Below are positions 7,124 to 7,654 of a stretch of DNA of 7,654 nucleotides, one piece after another (position 1 is the stretch's first letter; every line of letters starts with the position of its first letter). This DNA comes from an uncultured Acetatifactor sp. (GTDB taxonomy: Bacteria > Bacillota > Clostridia > Lachnospirales > Lachnospiraceae): NCBI GenBank assembly GCA_948496895.1, contig CAOOJO010000120.1, forward strand, positions 1 to 7,654. The letters are read 5' to 3'. Below the pieces are notes generated by a model that searched no databases, was not told the origin of the DNA, and was given only the letters and a program-made list of their open reading frames with translations. Made by a program: the position numbers and the translations under genes.

Positions 7124-7152
7124 TTGACTTTACCGGAGATATTTGGTAAAGT
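7124..7152 (+). promoter_or_regulatory. Predicted promoter overlapped by a perfect inverted repeat (candidate operator)
   Basis: TTGACT (7124-7129, 5 of 6 to the -35 consensus) is separated by 17 bp from TAAAGT (7147-7152, 4 of 6 to the -10 consensus). The inverted repeat ACTTTACC (7127-7134) / GGTAAAGT (7145-7152), with a 10-bp spacer, overlaps both promoter elements. A dimeric repressor bound there would block RNA polymerase. It lies just after the AraC-type gene stop and points toward a region with no large gene. Operator function and the cognate regulator are inferred. Confidence 0.55.
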
Positions 7153-7155
7153 AAA

Positions 7156-7248
7156 TCCATCCGCAGGAAGCGCGGATGTCAGAAAGTCTTAGAATCTTAA
7201 GCTCTGATTTGCAGTATTGTCTGGTAGGTCGATATTATCCCGGATGGA
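7156..7248 (+). other. Structured leader or small RNA candidate downstream of the 7124-7152 promoter
   Basis: CATCCGC (7158-7164) forms a perfect 7-bp hairpin with GCGGATG (7172-7178). Almost the same bases, TCCATCCG (7156-7163), can instead form a perfect 8-bp pairing with CGGATGGA (7241-7248). Between them TCAGA (7179-7183) pairs with TCTGA (7203-7207), with CTTA/TAAG nested inside. The two pairings of the first arm exclude each other. I could not match this to a known RNA family from memory, and I found no clear plus-strand terminator after it. Confidence 0.3.
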
Positions 7249-7307
7249 GAGGAACGAGAGAGCAGGGGTTTTTGTATAAAAAATCGGGGAGGAAGCCTCC
7301 CCGATGA
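7176..7307 (+). CDS. Possible 43-residue small protein (unrecognised)
   Basis: This is a short ORF downstream of the predicted promoter. AGGA (7165-7168) lies 7 nt before the ATG. The product begins MSESLRILSSDLQYC, has an aromatic and glycine/arginine-rich centre (GRYYPGWRGTREQG), and ends in a basic SGRKPPR tail. I do not recognise it. Against it: the last codons run through the terminator hairpin of the convergent gene, the start codon sits inside a local hairpin, and it is short enough to be chance. The same region could instead be a non-coding RNA. Both readings are weak. Confidence 0.25.
   Translation: MSESLRILSSDLQYCLVGRYYPGWRGTREQGFLYKKSGRKPPR
7278..7304 (-). terminator. Intrinsic terminator of typA
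   Basis: Perfect 9-bp stem TCGGGGAGG (7284-7292) / CCTCCCCGA (7296-7304) with a 3-nt loop. On the minus strand it is followed by six T (complement of the A-run at 7278-7283). It begins 26 nt past the stop codon of the minus-strand gene. On the plus strand no T-run follows, so it serves the minus strand. Confidence 0.9.
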
Positions 7308-7329
7308 AGACGGATATCTCTTTGGGCCA

Positions 7330-7654
7330 TCACTTGCGCAGAGCCGCACGCTTGCGCAGGGTGGGATCCAATATCTTCTTGCGGATCCGCAGGGTGTGGG
7401 GCGTGACCTCTAAAAGCTCGTCCGTGTCGATGAAGTCCAGGCACTGCTCCATGGAGAGGATCCTGGGCGGCACCAGGCGCAGGGCCTCGTCGGAGCCGGA
7501 GGCACGGGTGTTGGTGAGCTGCTTCTTCTTGCAGACGTTCACCTCGATGTCCTCGCTCTTGCCGGTCTGGCCCACCACCATGCCGGCGTAGACCTTCTGG
7601 CCGGGGCCGATGAACAGGGTGCCCCGCTCCTGGGCGTTGAACAGGCCGTAGGTG
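7330..7654 (-). CDS. typA: Translational GTPase TypA/BipA, C-terminal end (5' part beyond the window)
   Basis: The frame is open from the window edge to a TGA at 7330-7332 and encodes the last 107 residues of a protein normally about 610 long. The segment is diagnostic for the unique C-terminal domain of TypA/BipA: 'TYGLFNAQERGTLFIGPG', then 'VNVCKKKQLTNTRASGSDE', 'LRLVPPR', and 'DTDELLEVTPHTLRIRKK'. BipA is a ribosome-associated GTPase related to EF-G and EF-4 that assists large-subunit assembly and stress or low-temperature growth. The GTPase domain lies outside the window. It is convergent with the regulator gene and has its own terminator, so it is unrelated to the sugar cluster. An ATG at 7581 is internal and not a start. 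Confidence 0.95.
   Translation of the reverse strand, partial: TYGLFNAQERGTLFIGPGQKVYAGMVVGQTGKSEDIEVNVCKKKQLTNTRASGSDEALRLVPPRILSMEQCLDFIDTDELLEVTPHTLRIRKKILDPTLRKRAALRK

Noticed and set aside
7244..7279. 11-residue ORF starting at ATG 7244
   Set aside because: It has no ribosome site, is very short and lies inside the putative longer ORF and RNA structure.
7304..7591. Plus-strand ORF across the typA 3' end
   Set aside because: It is a shadow of the minus-strand gene, whose sequence is unmistakably the TypA/BipA C-terminal domain.

Overview
The window looks like chromosome from a fairly GC-rich member of the Bacillota, most likely a gut Clostridia/Lachnospiraceae-type bacterium. The reasons are strong AGGAG-type ribosome sites, GTG and TTG starts on transporter genes, a Gram-positive lipoprotein binding protein, and a CUT1 sugar importer encoded without its ATPase next to a membrane-anchored AraC-type regulator. 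The taxonomic placement is inference from gene content and style, not a database match.

Layout: (1) Positions 2-1132 (+) hold the 3' part of an ABC exporter half-transporter (membrane region plus a complete nucleotide-binding domain). It is closed by a clear intrinsic terminator at 1166-1198. (2) A candidate promoter at 1313-1341 opens a same-strand cluster: LplB-type permease (1392-2354), YtcP/LplC-type permease (2370-3290), an extracellular solute-binding lipoprotein (3379-5073), and a two-transmembrane AraC-family regulator (5208-7109). (3) A 220-bp gap (7110-7329) holds a strong-looking promoter overlapped by a perfect 8-bp inverted repeat, a possible short transcript or 43-residue ORF of unknown nature, and the terminator of the convergent gene. 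(4) The C-terminal 107 residues of the translational GTPase TypA/BipA lie on the minus strand at 7330-7654.

How they work together: the lipoprotein captures a carbohydrate outside the cell and hands it to the LplB/YtcP permease pair. No cognate ATPase is encoded here, so energy probably comes from a shared MsmX-type ATPase encoded elsewhere. The regulator has an extracellular domain between two membrane helices and a C-terminal AraC helix-turn-helix, so it probably senses a ligand or the loaded binding protein and controls the importer promoter. The substrate cannot be read from the sequence.

I see no CRISPR array, tRNA, rRNA, insertion sequence or obvious defence system. The sequence gives no strong sign of a wholly new system. 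The least explained part is 7120-7310, with its operator-like repeat, start-codon hairpin with a competing long-range pairing, and small ORF.
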